Position numbers and translations under genes: made by a program. The notes below the pieces were generated by a model. The model saw only the letters and a program-made list of their open reading frames with translations. It ran no database searches and was not told the origin of the DNA. From assembly GCF_950101795.1 (NCBI RefSeq), contig NZ_CATNLZ010000001.1, forward strand, positions 441,382 through 505,381: 64,000 nucleotides of DNA, written 5' to 3'. The DNA is from Nocardioides sp. T2.26MG-1 (GTDB lineage Bacteria; Actinomycetota; Actinomycetes; Propionibacteriales; Nocardioidaceae). Every line of letters starts with the position of its first letter. Within the stretch, counting starts at the first letter, position 1. Below are positions 50,662 to 59,962 of the stretch, piece by piece.

Positions 50662-50814
50662 GGGGGTCGTCAAGAGGCGTGCGGAAGATGGGGACGAAAG
50701 TTCTCCAGCACGGGACGTAGGTCAGATCACGCCCAGGTCACGGCGGCTCCCCGAGCCTCCCTGATACCGCGCCGCGTGCGCCTGGAACGGCCCGGTTCAA
50801 GCCCTGGAGAAGAT

Positions 50815-50826
50815 GGGAGCGCTCCC
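50815..50826. promoter_or_regulatory. GGGAGCGCTCCC palindrome near the lacI 3' end
   Basis: A perfect 12-bp palindrome with central CG, the form used by many actinobacterial LacI regulators (TGGGAGCGCTCCCA), lies 26 bp beyond the lacI stop and about 155 bp upstream of the tandem araB sites. It differs from the tandem sites, so it may be an auxiliary looping site or a site for another LacI protein. Confidence 0.45.
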
Positions 50827-50851
50827 GAGGTCCGCCGGCCGATCGGCCCGG

Positions 50852-51880
50852 TCAGGTCGCGAGGACCCGCGGCGCCGCGGTCGAGGAGCGGACCACCAAC
50901 GAGGTCGGGACCAGCTCGGCGGTCGGGTCCTTCTCCCCGCCCAGCACCCGCTCGAGCAGCGCCATCGTGCGGCGGCCGAGCTCGCCGAAGTCCTGCCGCA
51001 CCGAGGTGAGCGGGGGGTCGATGAAGGCCGACTCCGGCAGGTCGTCGAAGCCGACCACGGAGACGTCGTCCGGCACCCGTCGGCCGGCCTCGCGCAGCGC
51101 CGCGATGACGCCGAGCGCCATCTGGTCGTTGGCCGCGAAGATCGCGGTCACCCCCGGGTCGCGGGCGAGGGACACCCCGGCCTCGTAGCCGCTCTGGGCG
51201 CTCCAGTCGCCACCCCAGCGCAGTGGCGGGACCTCGCGGCCCCAGGCCTCCAGCTCGAGCCGCCACCCCTCGACGCGCGCCGACGCCTCCGCCCATCCGG
51301 GCGGTCCGGCGACGTGGACCACCGTGCGGTGGCCGAGCTCGAGCAGGTGCCGCGTGGCCAGCTGGCCACCCTGCACGTTGTCGATGCCGACGGTCAGCGG
51401 CGTACGGGAGAGGTCGCCCTCGACGACGACCGTGGGCAGCCCGAGGTCCGCCTCGCGGGCGAACCGCAGCATCGAGTCGTGCGGGATGATCAGCACCACC
51501 GCCTCGACACCGAGCTGGAGCAGCTCCTCGACCGCCTCGCGGGTGTCCTCGGCGGTCAGGGCATGGAGCGTGCTCACCGTGATGCGGTACTCCGTCCGCC
51601 GGGCCGCGGCGTCGAGCGCCAGCAGCACCTGCTGCGGGCCGTGGTGGCTCGTCCCCCAGGTGGCGACCCCGATCAGACGCGAGTGCTTGGAGGCCAGCAT
51701 CCGCGCCGAGCGGTTGGGCCGGTAGCCGAGGTCGACGATCGCGGCGCGCACGCGCGAGGCGGTGTCGGGGCGCACGCTGGGCGAGTTGTTGATGACCCGG
51801 GAGACCGTCTGGTGGGAGACACCAGCCTGCGCCGCCACGTCCGCCATCGTCGGATGGCGCTTCCTGCTCCGTGCGGGCAT
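50852..51880 (-). CDS. LacI-family transcriptional regulator of the arabinose genes
   Basis: The 342-residue protein has an N-terminal HTH (PTMADVAAQAGVSHQTVSRVINNSPSVRPDTASRVRAAIVDLGYRPNRSARML, including the hinge helix) and a sugar-sensing core (IGVATWGTSHHG, FAANDQMALGVIAALREAG, VVGFDDLPESAFIDPPLTSVRQD). It lies immediately upstream of araBDA in the same direction, with LacI-type operators between. A TAGCCT -10-like hexamer six bases before the ATG (minus strand) suggests a leaderless start. L-arabinose or a phosphorylated intermediate is the expected inducer. Confidence 0.92.
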   Translation of the reverse strand: MPARSRKRHPTMADVAAQAGVSHQTVSRVINNSPSVRPDTASRVRAAIVDLGYRPNRSARMLASKHSRLIGVATWGTSHHGPQQVLLALDAAARRTEYRITVSTLHALTAEDTREAVEELLQLGVEAVVLIIPHDSMLRFAREADLGLPTVVVEGDLSRTPLTVGIDNVQGGQLATRHLLELGHRTVVHVAGPPGWAEASARVEGWRLELEAWGREVPPLRWGGDWSAQSGYEAGVSLARDPGVTAIFAANDQMALGVIAALREAGRRVPDDVSVVGFDDLPESAFIDPPLTSVRQDFGELGRRTMALLERVLGGEKDPTAELVPTSLVVRSSTAAPRVLAT

Positions 51881-51915
51881 GGTCGAAGGCTACTGGCAGC
51901 CGCGCGGCGTACGGG

Positions 51916-54615
51916 TCAGGATCGCTTGGCCGCGGCCTTCTTCGTCGCCGTCTTGGCCGTGGACTTCTTCGCGGTCGCCTTCTTGGCCGGCGCCTTCTTC
52001 GCGCCCTTCTTGGCCGCCTTCTTGGCCGGACCCTTGGCCCGGCGCTCGGCGAGCAGCTCGGCGGCGCGCTCGATCGTGATCGACTCCACCGAGTCCTCCT
52101 TGCGGAGGGTGGCGTTGTACTCGCCGTCGGTGACGTACTCGCCGAACCGGCCGGCCTTCACCACCACCGGCTGGCCCGAGACCGGGTCGTTGCCGAGCTC
52201 CTTGAGCGGCGCCGCGGCCGCGGCCCGGCCGCGCTGCTTGGGCTGGGCGTAGATCCGCAGCGCCTCGTCGAGGGTGATCGTGAGCAGCTGGTCCTCCGAG
52301 GTCAGCGACCGGGAGTCGGTGCCCTTCTTGAGGTAGGGACCGTAGCGGCCGTTCTGGGCGGTGATCTCCTCGCCGTCCTCGGCCACGCCGACCACCCGCG
52401 GCAGCGAGAGCAGCTTGACCGCGTCGTCGAGGGTGACCGTGTCGAGCGACATCGACTTGAACAGCGAGCCGGTGCGGGCCTTCGCGGACTTCGGGGCGTC
52501 CTCGGGCAGCACCTCGGTGACGTACGGGCCGAAGCGGCCGTTCTTGGCCACCACCTCGAGCCCGGACTCGGGGTGCACGCCCAGCAGGATCTCCTCGCCC
52601 GCAGGGTTGGCCAGCAGCTCCTGGGCCTTCTCGAGCGTGAGCTCGTCGGGGGGCAGGTCGTCGGGCACGTTCGCGCGACGGGCGAGTGGCGTCCCGTCCT
52701 CGTCGGGCCCCTCCAGGTAGGGGCCGTACCGGCCGACCCGGAGGTTGATCCCCGAGTCGGGCCCGCCGACCGGGAACGTCGCGAGCTCGCGCGCGTCGAT
52801 GTCGCCGAGGCCGTCCACGAGGGGCTTGAGGCCCACGACGCTGTCGGAGCCGAAGTAGAACTCGCCGAGCTCGGTCTGGAGGTCCTTGCGCCCGCCGGCG
52901 ATCTCGTCGAGCACGTCCTCCATGCCCGCGGTGAACTCGTAGGAGACCTGCCGCGGGAAGTGCTCCTCCAGCAGCCGGGTCACCGAGAACGCCAGCCACG
53001 CCGGCACCAGCGCGGTGCCCTTCTTGTAGACGTAGCCGCGGTTGAGGATGGTCCCGATGATCGAGGCGTACGTCGAGGGCCGGCCGATCTCGCGGTCCTC
53101 GAGCTCCTTGATCAGCGTGGCCTCGGTGTAGCGGGCCGGCGGCTTGGTCTCGTGGCCGTTGGCGGCCAGCGACGCCGCGGCGACCCCGTCGCCCTCGTGG
53201 AGGTCGGGCAGCGGGACCTGGTCGTCGTCGCTGCGCTTGCCGCCCTCGGTGCCCTCGACGTACGCCTTGAGGAACCCGTGGAACGTGATCACGCGGCCGG
53301 AGGCCGAGAACACCACGTCGCGGCCGTCGGCGGCCGCGCCGCCGATGCGGACCGACACCGACTGCCCGACGGCGTCCTTCATCTGGGAGGCGACCGTGCG
53401 CATCCAGATCAGCTCGTAGAGCCGGAACTGCTCCCCGGTGAGCCCGGTCTGGGCCGGCGTGCGGAACGAGTCTCCCGCCGGCCGGATCGCCTCGTGCGCC
53501 TCCTGGGCGTTCTTGACCTTGCTCGCGTAGACGCGCGGCGTGTCGGGGAGGTACTCCGCGCCGTACAGCTCACGGACCTGGGCGCGCGCCGCCTCGACCG
53601 CGCCGCCCGAGAGCGTCGTGGAGTCGGTACGCATGTAGGTGATGAAGCCGTTCTCGTACAGACGCTGGGCGACCGACATCGTCACCGACGCGCTCATGCC
53701 GAGCTTGCGGCTCGCCTCCTGCTGCAGCGTGGTGGTGCGGAACGGTGCGTACGGCGAGCGCCGGTAGGGCTTGGCCTCGACCGAGCGGACGTCGAACGAC
53801 GTGTCGGCGAGCGCCGCGACCAGGCCCTCGGCGGCGGCGCGGTCCAGGTGGACCCGCTCGCCCTTCTTGCTCTTGAGCAGGCCGTCGGGCCCGAAGTCCG
53901 AGCCGCCGGCCACCCGGCCGCCGTCGATCGAGTGGAGCTTGGCCGGGAACATCCTGGGCTCCTTGCTCGCCCCGGCGTCGAAGGTGCCCTCGAGGTCCCA
54001 GTAGGACGCGACGTGGAACGCCATCCGCTCGCGCTCGCGGTCGACGACCAGCCGGGTCGCGACCGACTGCACCCGGCCCGCGGACAGGCCGGACATGACC
54101 TTCTTCCAGAGCACCGGGCTGACCTCGTAGCCGTAGAGGCGGTCGAGGATGCGGCGCGCCTCCTGGGCCTCGACCAGGTCCATGTCGAGCTCGCGGGGGT
54201 GCTCGGCCGCGTCGAGGATGGCCTGCTTGGTGATCTCGTGGAAGACCATCCGCTTGACCGGGATGTCCTTCTTGGGCTTGAGCTCGTCGAGCAGGTGCCA
54301 GGCGATCGCCTCGCCCTCGCGGTCCTCGTCGGTGGCGAGGTAGAGCTCGTCGGCGTCCTTGAGCAGCGTCTTGAGCTTGGAGATGTGCGCCTTCTTGTCG
54401 CGCGGCACCACGTAGTAGGGCTCGAAGCCGTTGTCGATGTCGACACCGAACCGGCCCCACCACTTGTCCTTGATCTTCGCGGGGGTGTCGGCGGCGCTCT
54501 GGGGAAGGTCGCGGATGTGGCCGATGGAGGACTCGACGACGTACCCCTCACCGAGGTACCCGCCGATCGTGCGGGCCTTCGCCGGGGACTCGACGATCAC
54601 CAACTTGTGTGCCAC
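51916..54615 (-). CDS. topA: DNA topoisomerase I
   Basis: The 899-residue type IA topoisomerase starts KLVIVESPAKARTIGGYLG (TOPRIM, with Glu) and has LYLATDEDREGEAIAWHL (the DxDxxG metal site) and the active-site region FITYMRTDSTTLS with the catalytic Tyr near residue 330. RPSTYASII follows. The C-terminal part lacks zinc fingers and carries actinobacterial repeats (GRFGPYVTEV, NGRYGPYLKKG, GRFGEYVTDG), then a Lys/Ala-rich tail, which in mycobacteria aids DNA binding. It relaxes negative supercoils. GTG start. It lies next to the arabinose island, 35 nt from lacI. Confidence 0.97.
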   Translation of the reverse strand: MAHKLVIVESPAKARTIGGYLGEGYVVESSIGHIRDLPQSAADTPAKIKDKWWGRFGVDIDNGFEPYYVVPRDKKAHISKLKTLLKDADELYLATDEDREGEAIAWHLLDELKPKKDIPVKRMVFHEITKQAILDAAEHPRELDMDLVEAQEARRILDRLYGYEVSPVLWKKVMSGLSAGRVQSVATRLVVDRERERMAFHVASYWDLEGTFDAGASKEPRMFPAKLHSIDGGRVAGGSDFGPDGLLKSKKGERVHLDRAAAEGLVAALADTSFDVRSVEAKPYRRSPYAPFRTTTLQQEASRKLGMSASVTMSVAQRLYENGFITYMRTDSTTLSGGAVEAARAQVRELYGAEYLPDTPRVYASKVKNAQEAHEAIRPAGDSFRTPAQTGLTGEQFRLYELIWMRTVASQMKDAVGQSVSVRIGGAAADGRDVVFSASGRVITFHGFLKAYVEGTEGGKRSDDDQVPLPDLHEGDGVAAASLAANGHETKPPARYTEATLIKELEDREIGRPSTYASIIGTILNRGYVYKKGTALVPAWLAFSVTRLLEEHFPRQVSYEFTAGMEDVLDEIAGGRKDLQTELGEFYFGSDSVVGLKPLVDGLGDIDARELATFPVGGPDSGINLRVGRYGPYLEGPDEDGTPLARRANVPDDLPPDELTLEKAQELLANPAGEEILLGVHPESGLEVVAKNGRFGPYVTEVLPEDAPKSAKARTGSLFKSMSLDTVTLDDAVKLLSLPRVVGVAEDGEEITAQNGRYGPYLKKGTDSRSLTSEDQLLTITLDEALRIYAQPKQRGRAAAAAPLKELGNDPVSGQPVVVKAGRFGEYVTDGEYNATLRKEDSVESITIERAAELLAERRAKGPAKKAAKKGAKKAPAKKATAKKSTAKTATKKAAAKRS

Positions 54616-54812
54616 GAGGTGTGTTCTCCTGCTTCCTGCGGACGAGGTGCGCCCGATGGAGAGGGCTCACGGCCGAACACGGTAGCGCGTGCTCCGTCGG
54701 CGGCCGCGCCGAGCGTCTCGCCACGACACCGAGCGCTCCCTCAACGTTTCGGCGGTCCGCTCCGTCAAGGGACAGTACGTGAGAGGTAGGTCGACCCGAC
54801 TCGGAGGCGCGC

Positions 54813-55325
54813 GTGACCGACGACCAGGACCAGGACTTCGCGGAGTTCGCGGCCGTCCAGACCAAGCCGCTGCTGGGGTTCGCGCATGCGCTGACGGCGA
54901 ACCCGCACGACGCGTGGGACCTGACGCAGGAGACCCTGGCCCGGATGGGCGAGCGATGGGGCCGGTCGCGGTTCGACGAGCCCGCGGCGTACGCCCGCAC
55001 GGTCATGGTGCGGCTCAACATCGACCGGCTCCGCCGGCTGCGGCGCGAGCTGCCGCTGCTGGCCGGACCGGTCGAGGACTCCCCGGTCGAGGTCGTCGGC
55101 GAGGCCGGCGGCTGGCTGGTCGAGGCGCTGACCACCCTCTCACCACGGCAGCGCACCGCGCTGGCGCTGCGGTACGTCGAGGACCTCGACGTGCGTGGCA
55201 TCGCCGAGCGGATGGGCTGCTCGGAAGGAACCGTCAAGAGCCAGCTGTCCCGCGGGACCGAGCGGCTCCGGGAGCACGCGCGCGAGCACGGCCCGCTGCG
55301 CGCCACCACGGCACGAGAGGACTGA
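54813..55325 (+). CDS. ECF RNA polymerase sigma factor, SigE (actinobacterial) type
   Basis: A 170-residue sigma factor: region 2 (QTKPLLGFAHALTANPHDAWDLTQETLARMGERWGRSRFDEPAAYARTVMVRLNIDRLRRL) and region 4 (TLSPRQRTALALRYVEDLDVRGIAERMGCSEGTVKSQLSRGTERLREH). It belongs to the same short SigE-like group as the one near the left end, but with DLTQET in place of DLVQTA. It is divergent from topA and is followed after 3 nt by a membrane protein, its likely partner. Targets are unknown. Confidence 0.92.
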   Translation: MTDDQDQDFAEFAAVQTKPLLGFAHALTANPHDAWDLTQETLARMGERWGRSRFDEPAAYARTVMVRLNIDRLRRLRRELPLLAGPVEDSPVEVVGEAGGWLVEALTTLSPRQRTALALRYVEDLDVRGIAERMGCSEGTVKSQLSRGTERLREHAREHGPLRATTARED

Positions 55326-55328
55326 CCG

Positions 55329-56054
55329 ATGAACGGGGAGCTGATGACCGAGCAGCAGATCAGGGACGGGTACGCACGCCTCGAAGGGACGCTCGCGCCC
55401 CCGCTCGACGTCGCCGAGCGCGTGGAGCGGCGGATGACGGTACGCCGGCGGCGCCGGCGAGCCGGGGTCGTCACGGGGACCCTGGTGGCCGTGGTCGCCG
55501 TCGGCGGCGGCGTGGTCGCCGCGACCTCGGGTGACGACGGGCCCGGCGACACGATGGCCGTCGACCGGCCCGAGGGCCCGGTGAGCACACTCGTGATGAC
55601 CCGGCCCGACGGCTCGACGTACGCCTTCCCGGACGTGACGGTGAGCTGCGAGCCGCCGGAGACCGCCGGCGGGGACCCGATCGGCACGACTGGCCGGATC
55701 TGGATGTACAGCCCGATGCACATCACGGGGTCCGAGGCAGGCGACGACGCCCAGGTGCGTGAGCCGTTCGTCTACTTCGAGGGCATTGTCGCCAAGCTGC
55801 AGAAGGACCGCACCTTCGAGCTGCCGGTGGACTGGCCGGGCGACTCGTCGCGCTACCCGATCACCCTCTTCATGGCCGACACCGAGGGCGCCCCGGACGG
55901 CAACGAGGTGGCGAGCAGCGCCGGCGGCTCCGGCACCGTGCGGGTCCTCGAGGCGGCCTGCGACCCCGTCCCCGTCCTGCGGCTCGAGGTGGACGCGACC
56001 CTGGGCAGCGAGGAGAACAAGCAGTCCCTCGACCTGGCGGGCGCCCTCGACTGA
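55329..56054 (+). CDS. Membrane protein partner of the ECF sigma factor
   Basis: The protein has 241 residues: a cytoplasmic segment (RDGYARLEGTLAPPLDVAERVERRMTVRRRRRR), one helix at about 46-65 (AGVVTGTLVAVVAVGGGVVAA), and a large external domain with no recognised family. Two separated cysteines (VSCEPPE, EAACDPV) could form a disulfide. It starts 3 nt after the sigma stop, as expected for an anti-sigma or stress-sensor partner. No zinc anti-sigma motif is present, so the role is inferred from context. Confidence 0.8.
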   Translation: MNGELMTEQQIRDGYARLEGTLAPPLDVAERVERRMTVRRRRRRAGVVTGTLVAVVAVGGGVVAATSGDDGPGDTMAVDRPEGPVSTLVMTRPDGSTYAFPDVTVSCEPPETAGGDPIGTTGRIWMYSPMHITGSEAGDDAQVREPFVYFEGIVAKLQKDRTFELPVDWPGDSSRYPITLFMADTEGAPDGNEVASSAGGSGTVRVLEAACDPVPVLRLEVDATLGSEENKQSLDLAGALD

Positions 56055-56139
56055 CGGGCCGGCCTGGGCTGTGGATGACGCCCTCGGATCGGGGGTGGGA
56101 CGTGCCAGCGTGGACGCCCCCAACCCGATCGGAGGTCCG

Positions 56140-56928
56140 ATGCACCCCTACGACCACCCCTTCGACCGCTACGACGGCTACGACGGCTACCGGTTCGACG
56201 AGCCCACGCTCGACCGGGTCACCCACCTGGTCTTCGTCGACGGCCGCCTGGTCGACACCTGGCGCGAGCCCGCCACCGGCACCCAGTGGGAGGCGGTCGC
56301 GCTGCGTCACGACCGAGAGGCCCGACCGCCTGCGCCGCCGCCGAAGGCGCAGCACGAGCGGGTCATGGAGTGGCTGGTCGACGTCTGCGGCAGCCGGGCC
56401 GCGGTCGACGCCCTGACAGCCGAGCCGCTCGGCGACGACGCGACCGACCTGCCGACCGAGTACGCCGAGCGCGCCGCCGGCGACCGGATGGTGGCGACCG
56501 CCGAGCTGCTCGACGCCATCGCGGCGCGATCGTTCGACACCGAGTCGTCCCACGCGTTCCGGCACGCGCTGCTCGCGCTGTGGGCCGAGGACCCCGAGAC
56601 GGTCACCCGAGCCGCCACGGCCGCGCACCTCGCCGGCGGCATCGTCTGGGCGGTCGGCAAGGCCAACGGCCTCTTCCACCCGGCGGGCCCGCTGCGCGTC
56701 GGTGTCGTCCAGCAGGACCTCGCGCTGCGGTCGCCGATCTCGAGCTACGGCGGCACGGTCCGCGCTGGGCTGAGGGGCTTCCGCGGTCAGCCGATCGACG
56801 GATGGGGCCGTCCGGGCGGGGTCCCCGACCTCCTCGCGCTCGGTCGGTCCGACCTGCTCCTGGGCGTCACCCGCGCCCGGCTGCTGCGGATCCGGGACCG
56901 GGCCCGGGCGGCGGCGGAGGCCGCGTGA
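56140..56928 (+). CDS. Conserved hypothetical protein
   Basis: A 262-residue soluble protein: a Tyr/Asp/Gly-rich start (YDHPFDRYDGYDGYRFDEP), a strand-rich part (VTHLVFVDGRLVDTWREPATGTQWEAVAL), and a mainly helical remainder (VMEWLVDVCGSRAAVDAL through HAFRHALLALWAEDPETVTRAATAAHLAGGIVWAVGKANGLF). The C-terminal section (LFHPAGPLRVGVVQQDLAL) might be a beta-barrel-like domain. GGAGG lies just before the ATG. I do not recognise the family. It converges on the methyltransferase 9 nt away. Confidence 0.8.
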   Translation: MHPYDHPFDRYDGYDGYRFDEPTLDRVTHLVFVDGRLVDTWREPATGTQWEAVALRHDREARPPAPPPKAQHERVMEWLVDVCGSRAAVDALTAEPLGDDATDLPTEYAERAAGDRMVATAELLDAIAARSFDTESSHAFRHALLALWAEDPETVTRAATAAHLAGGIVWAVGKANGLFHPAGPLRVGVVQQDLALRSPISSYGGTVRAGLRGFRGQPIDGWGRPGGVPDLLALGRSDLLLGVTRARLLRIRDRARAAAEAA

Positions 56929-56937
56929 CCGGGGCGG

Positions 56938-58398
56938 TCAGCCCTCGAGGAAGCCCTCGCGCGCGAGCGAGCGGGCCGCCGGCAGGTAGTCCTCGCGGGT
57001 CTGCGCCGGGTCGAGCTCGAGCAGCTGGGCGACCGCCTCGAGGATCTGCCCGACGCTCAGGTCACCGTCGCAGGCGCCGGCGAGCGCCGCCTCGACGGTG
57101 TCCACCTGCCGGGCCCGCCGCAGGCCGCGCTGCTGGCGCAGCACCACGGTCTCGGGGTCGCTCTCACCGGGCCGGCCCGACGTCTCCTGCACGACGTCGG
57201 CGCGGATCACGAGGTGCGAGTCGAGCTCCACGACCGTGTCCCGGGCCACGGCCCAGTCGCGGATGGCGGACGCGATCGGCTGCTCGACGTCGTACGGCCA
57301 GGTGAGCAGCTCGCGCGCGTCGCCGCCGCTGCGGCGCAGGTTGATCCACCCGAAGCCGACCGCTTCGATGCCCTGGTCCTCGAACCACGACAGCCAGGTG
57401 TCGTAGCGCACCAGGTAGTCGGCCGAGCCGTGCAGGCCGGCGTCCTTGAGCCACAGCTCGACGTACGCCGCCGGGTCGACCAGCTCGCGCTGCACGACGA
57501 AGGCGTCGCAGCCCTCGGGCACCCAGCCCGCGAGCCGCTCCTCCCAGGCGCCGCCGCTGGGGATCACCCAGTTCGCCAGCACCTGGCACCAGCCGCCGTC
57601 GGCGAGGTGGTCCGGGGCGTTCCGCACGATGTGCTCGACCACCCGGTCCCCGGGCAGCCCGGAGTCGCGGTAGACCAGCTGCTCGCCGGTGGCCGGCGAG
57701 ATCACGAAGGGCGGGTTGGTGACGATCAGGTCGAACGCCTCACCGGCCACCGGCTCGAAGAACGAGCCGGCGCGGACGTCGACGGGGGTGCTCACGGCGT
57801 TGAGGCCGAGGTTGAAGCGCGCGAGCCGCAGTGCCCGCTGGTTCACGTCGGTCGCGACGACCTCGTCGCTGTGCCGGGCCAGATGGATCGCCTGGACCCC
57901 GCAGCCGGTGCCGAGGTCGAGCGCGCGGCCGACCGGCTCGCGCAGCGTGAGCTGGGCGAGCGAGGTCGACGCGGAGCTGATGCCCAGCACGTGCTGGGGT
58001 CCGATCCGGGCGCTGCCGCCGTCCAGTCCGGGGGTGAGGTCGCTGACCACCCACAGGTGCTCGTCGTCGGTCGCGTAGGGCCGCACGTCCAGTCGCGCCG
58101 CCACCTCGCCGACCGTCTGCTCCACGAAGCCCTCCGCCGCCAGCCGGTCGACCAGCCCCGGGAGCGCCCGCTGCGCCGACGCCAGCTCGACCGGCGCCTG
58201 CAGCAGGAACAGCCGGATCAACGTCTCGAGCGGCCAGCCACCGGAGGTGCGCCGCAGGGCGGGGGTGGTCTCGTTGCGCGCGAGGGCCGCGTGCGCCTCC
58301 GGCCCGAGCACCTCGGCCACGGCGTCGTAGGTGAAGCCGGCCATCACGAGCGCGGCCCGCAGCCGCTGGGGGAGCTCCGAGATCGAGGGAGCGTTCAC
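56938..58398 (-). CDS. Class I SAM-dependent methyltransferase (PrmC/N5-glutamine MTase-like)
   Basis: A 486-residue protein. An N-terminal helical domain (1-130) is followed by a Rossmann methyltransferase: RALDLGTGCGVQAIHLARHSDEVVATDVNQRALRLARFN (SAM motifs I and post I), and DLIVTNPPFVIS, the NPPF/Y motif for methylating an amide or base nitrogen. The C-terminal part adds strands and a terminal helical domain. It is longer than HemK/PrmC enzymes. Homologues lie near topA and hppA in Streptomyces as I recall, so it is part of the conserved block. The substrate (release factor, ribosomal protein or RNA) is not known. Confidence 0.9.
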   Translation of the reverse strand: MNAPSISELPQRLRAALVMAGFTYDAVAEVLGPEAHAALARNETTPALRRTSGGWPLETLIRLFLLQAPVELASAQRALPGLVDRLAAEGFVEQTVGEVAARLDVRPYATDDEHLWVVSDLTPGLDGGSARIGPQHVLGISSASTSLAQLTLREPVGRALDLGTGCGVQAIHLARHSDEVVATDVNQRALRLARFNLGLNAVSTPVDVRAGSFFEPVAGEAFDLIVTNPPFVISPATGEQLVYRDSGLPGDRVVEHIVRNAPDHLADGGWCQVLANWVIPSGGAWEERLAGWVPEGCDAFVVQRELVDPAAYVELWLKDAGLHGSADYLVRYDTWLSWFEDQGIEAVGFGWINLRRSGGDARELLTWPYDVEQPIASAIRDWAVARDTVVELDSHLVIRADVVQETSGRPGESDPETVVLRQQRGLRRARQVDTVEAALAGACDGDLSVGQILEAVAQLLELDPAQTREDYLPAARSLAREGFLEG

Positions 58399-58580
58399 GA
58401 CCCGAGACTATGCCGTCCGGCGGCACCGCGACCCCAGGCGGGGGTAGCCCGGATGGCCTAGACAGCACCGCCGATCGGCCAGCATCGACCAAGTTCCATG
58501 GTCTTCGGGACCTTGGTCCCTTTACATTCCGACCACGGGGACCCTCCGGGAGGGGAGGGCCACAGGGGAGGAAGTCAGCC

Positions 58581-59868
58581 ATGCAGAGATTCGTCCGCGG
58601 CCTCGGAGCACTCGTCGTCACCGCACTCGTCGCCGCCGGTGTCACCCTCGGGGCCACGCCCGCGACGGCCACCGAGCCGGCCGCACCGGTGGCATCACCA
58701 GCGGATCGCGGGCTGCTCGACCTCCCGCTGCCGCTGCCCGACCAGCTCCCCCAGCTCACGGGGGGTCCCCGCGGTCGGCGAGCTCCTGACGGTCACCCAG
58801 CCGGTCTGGAACATCCTTCCCGGCGTGCTCAGCACCGACATCACCTGGCTGTGCGACGGCTCCCCGATCCCGGGCGCCCAGGGGGTATGGACCTATGTGC
58901 CCACGGAGGCGCAGGCGGGATGCCTGATCACCGCGCAGGTGGTCACCACGGCGCTCGGCTTCCTCCCGCTGACGATGGTCACCGACGCCCTGCAGGTCCC
59001 CGGCCTGGGTGAGACCGCGGTGACGTCCGACGGTGCACCCACCATCAAGGCGGACAAGGGGACGCCCACGACCGGGACGACCCTCTCCGTGAGCGTCGCG
59101 CCGTCGTGGCAGCAGGACGGCGTGGCCACGACGTACCAGTGGCTCCGCAACGGGCAGCCGATCACCGGCAAGGAGGGCACGTCGTACCTCCTGACGAAGG
59201 ACGACGTGGACCAGTCGATCTCGGCCCGCGCCACCGGCAAGAAGGACGGCCTCTCGGACGGTGTCGTCACGAGCAACGCACTCACGGGCCAGCTGGGCGA
59301 CGCTCCCAAGGCGACTCGTCAGCCGGTCATCACCGGCACCCCCGCGGTCGGCCGGACGCTGACCGTCGACCCCGGCACGTGGGGCACCGGGGAGCTCCCG
59401 GTGTTCACCTACCAGTGGCAACGGGACACCAAGGACGTCGACGGCGAGACCGGCCGGACCCACGTCGTGTCGGCGGCCGACGTCGGCCACACCCTGACCG
59501 TCGTGGTCACCGCGACTCGGGCCGGCTACCGCCCCGGGACCTTCCGCACCGCCGGCGAGACGGTCCCGGCCGCCAAGGCACGCTCGGTGCTCACGGCCAC
59601 GCTGTCGAAGAAGACCGTGAGGCTGGGGCGCCCGGCGACGCTGCGGCTGGTCGTCACCGCGGTCGGGGTCTCCGCACCGTCCGGCCGGGTGAAGGTGCTC
59701 GACGGCACCAAGGTCGTCAAGCGGCTCTCGTTGACGGCCGGCAAGGCCACCGTCCGGCTGACGAAGCTCAAGCCGGGAGTGCACAGGCTCAAGGCGGTGT
59801 ACGCCGGCTCGGCCACCGTGCTGGGCGCTACCTCCAAGGTCGTGAGGCTCACGGTCAAGAAGAGGTAG
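58581..59868 (+). pseudogene. Exported Ig-like repeat protein, frameshifted in a G6 run
   Basis: An ATG with GGGGAGGAAG upstream begins a clear Sec signal peptide (MQRFVRGLGALVVTALVAAG, then TPATATEP). After PLPLPDQLPQLTG, at the G run 58760-58765, the frame is lost. Removing one G joins it to VPAVGELLTVTQPVWN and a long domain that runs to 59868. That part contains two repeats of a bacterial surface-protein Ig-like module (TTYQWLRNGQPITG...YLLTKDDVDQSISARATGKK and FTYQWQRDTKDVDG...HVVSAADVGHTLTVVVTATRAGYRPG), then a basic Big3-like domain (SVLTATLSKKTVRLGRPATLRL to VVRLTVKKR). It is a real frameshift or a sequencing error in a homopolymer. Confidence 0.8.
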
Positions 59869-59884
59869 CCGGCCCGAGAACGAC

Positions 59885-59917
59885 GTCGACCCGCCCGCAG
59901 GGTTCGGGCGGGTCGAC
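59885..59917. terminator. Bidirectional hairpin between convergent genes
   Basis: GTCGACCCGCCCG (59885-59897) and CGGGCGGGTCGAC (59905-59917) form perfect 13-bp arms around a 7-nt loop, 17 nt after the exported-protein stop. The convergent hppA gene ends 46 nt away, so both may use it. A run of ten Gs (59927-59936) follows. Confidence 0.8.
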
Positions 59918-59962
59918 GCCAGGTTTGGGGGGGGGGCCACGCCATGTGGTGCCCTGCGGTGC

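Noticed and set aside
51916..52030. Lys/Ala repeats at the topA 3' end as a separate repeat element
   Set aside because: They encode the usual basic C-terminal tail of actinobacterial topoisomerase I.
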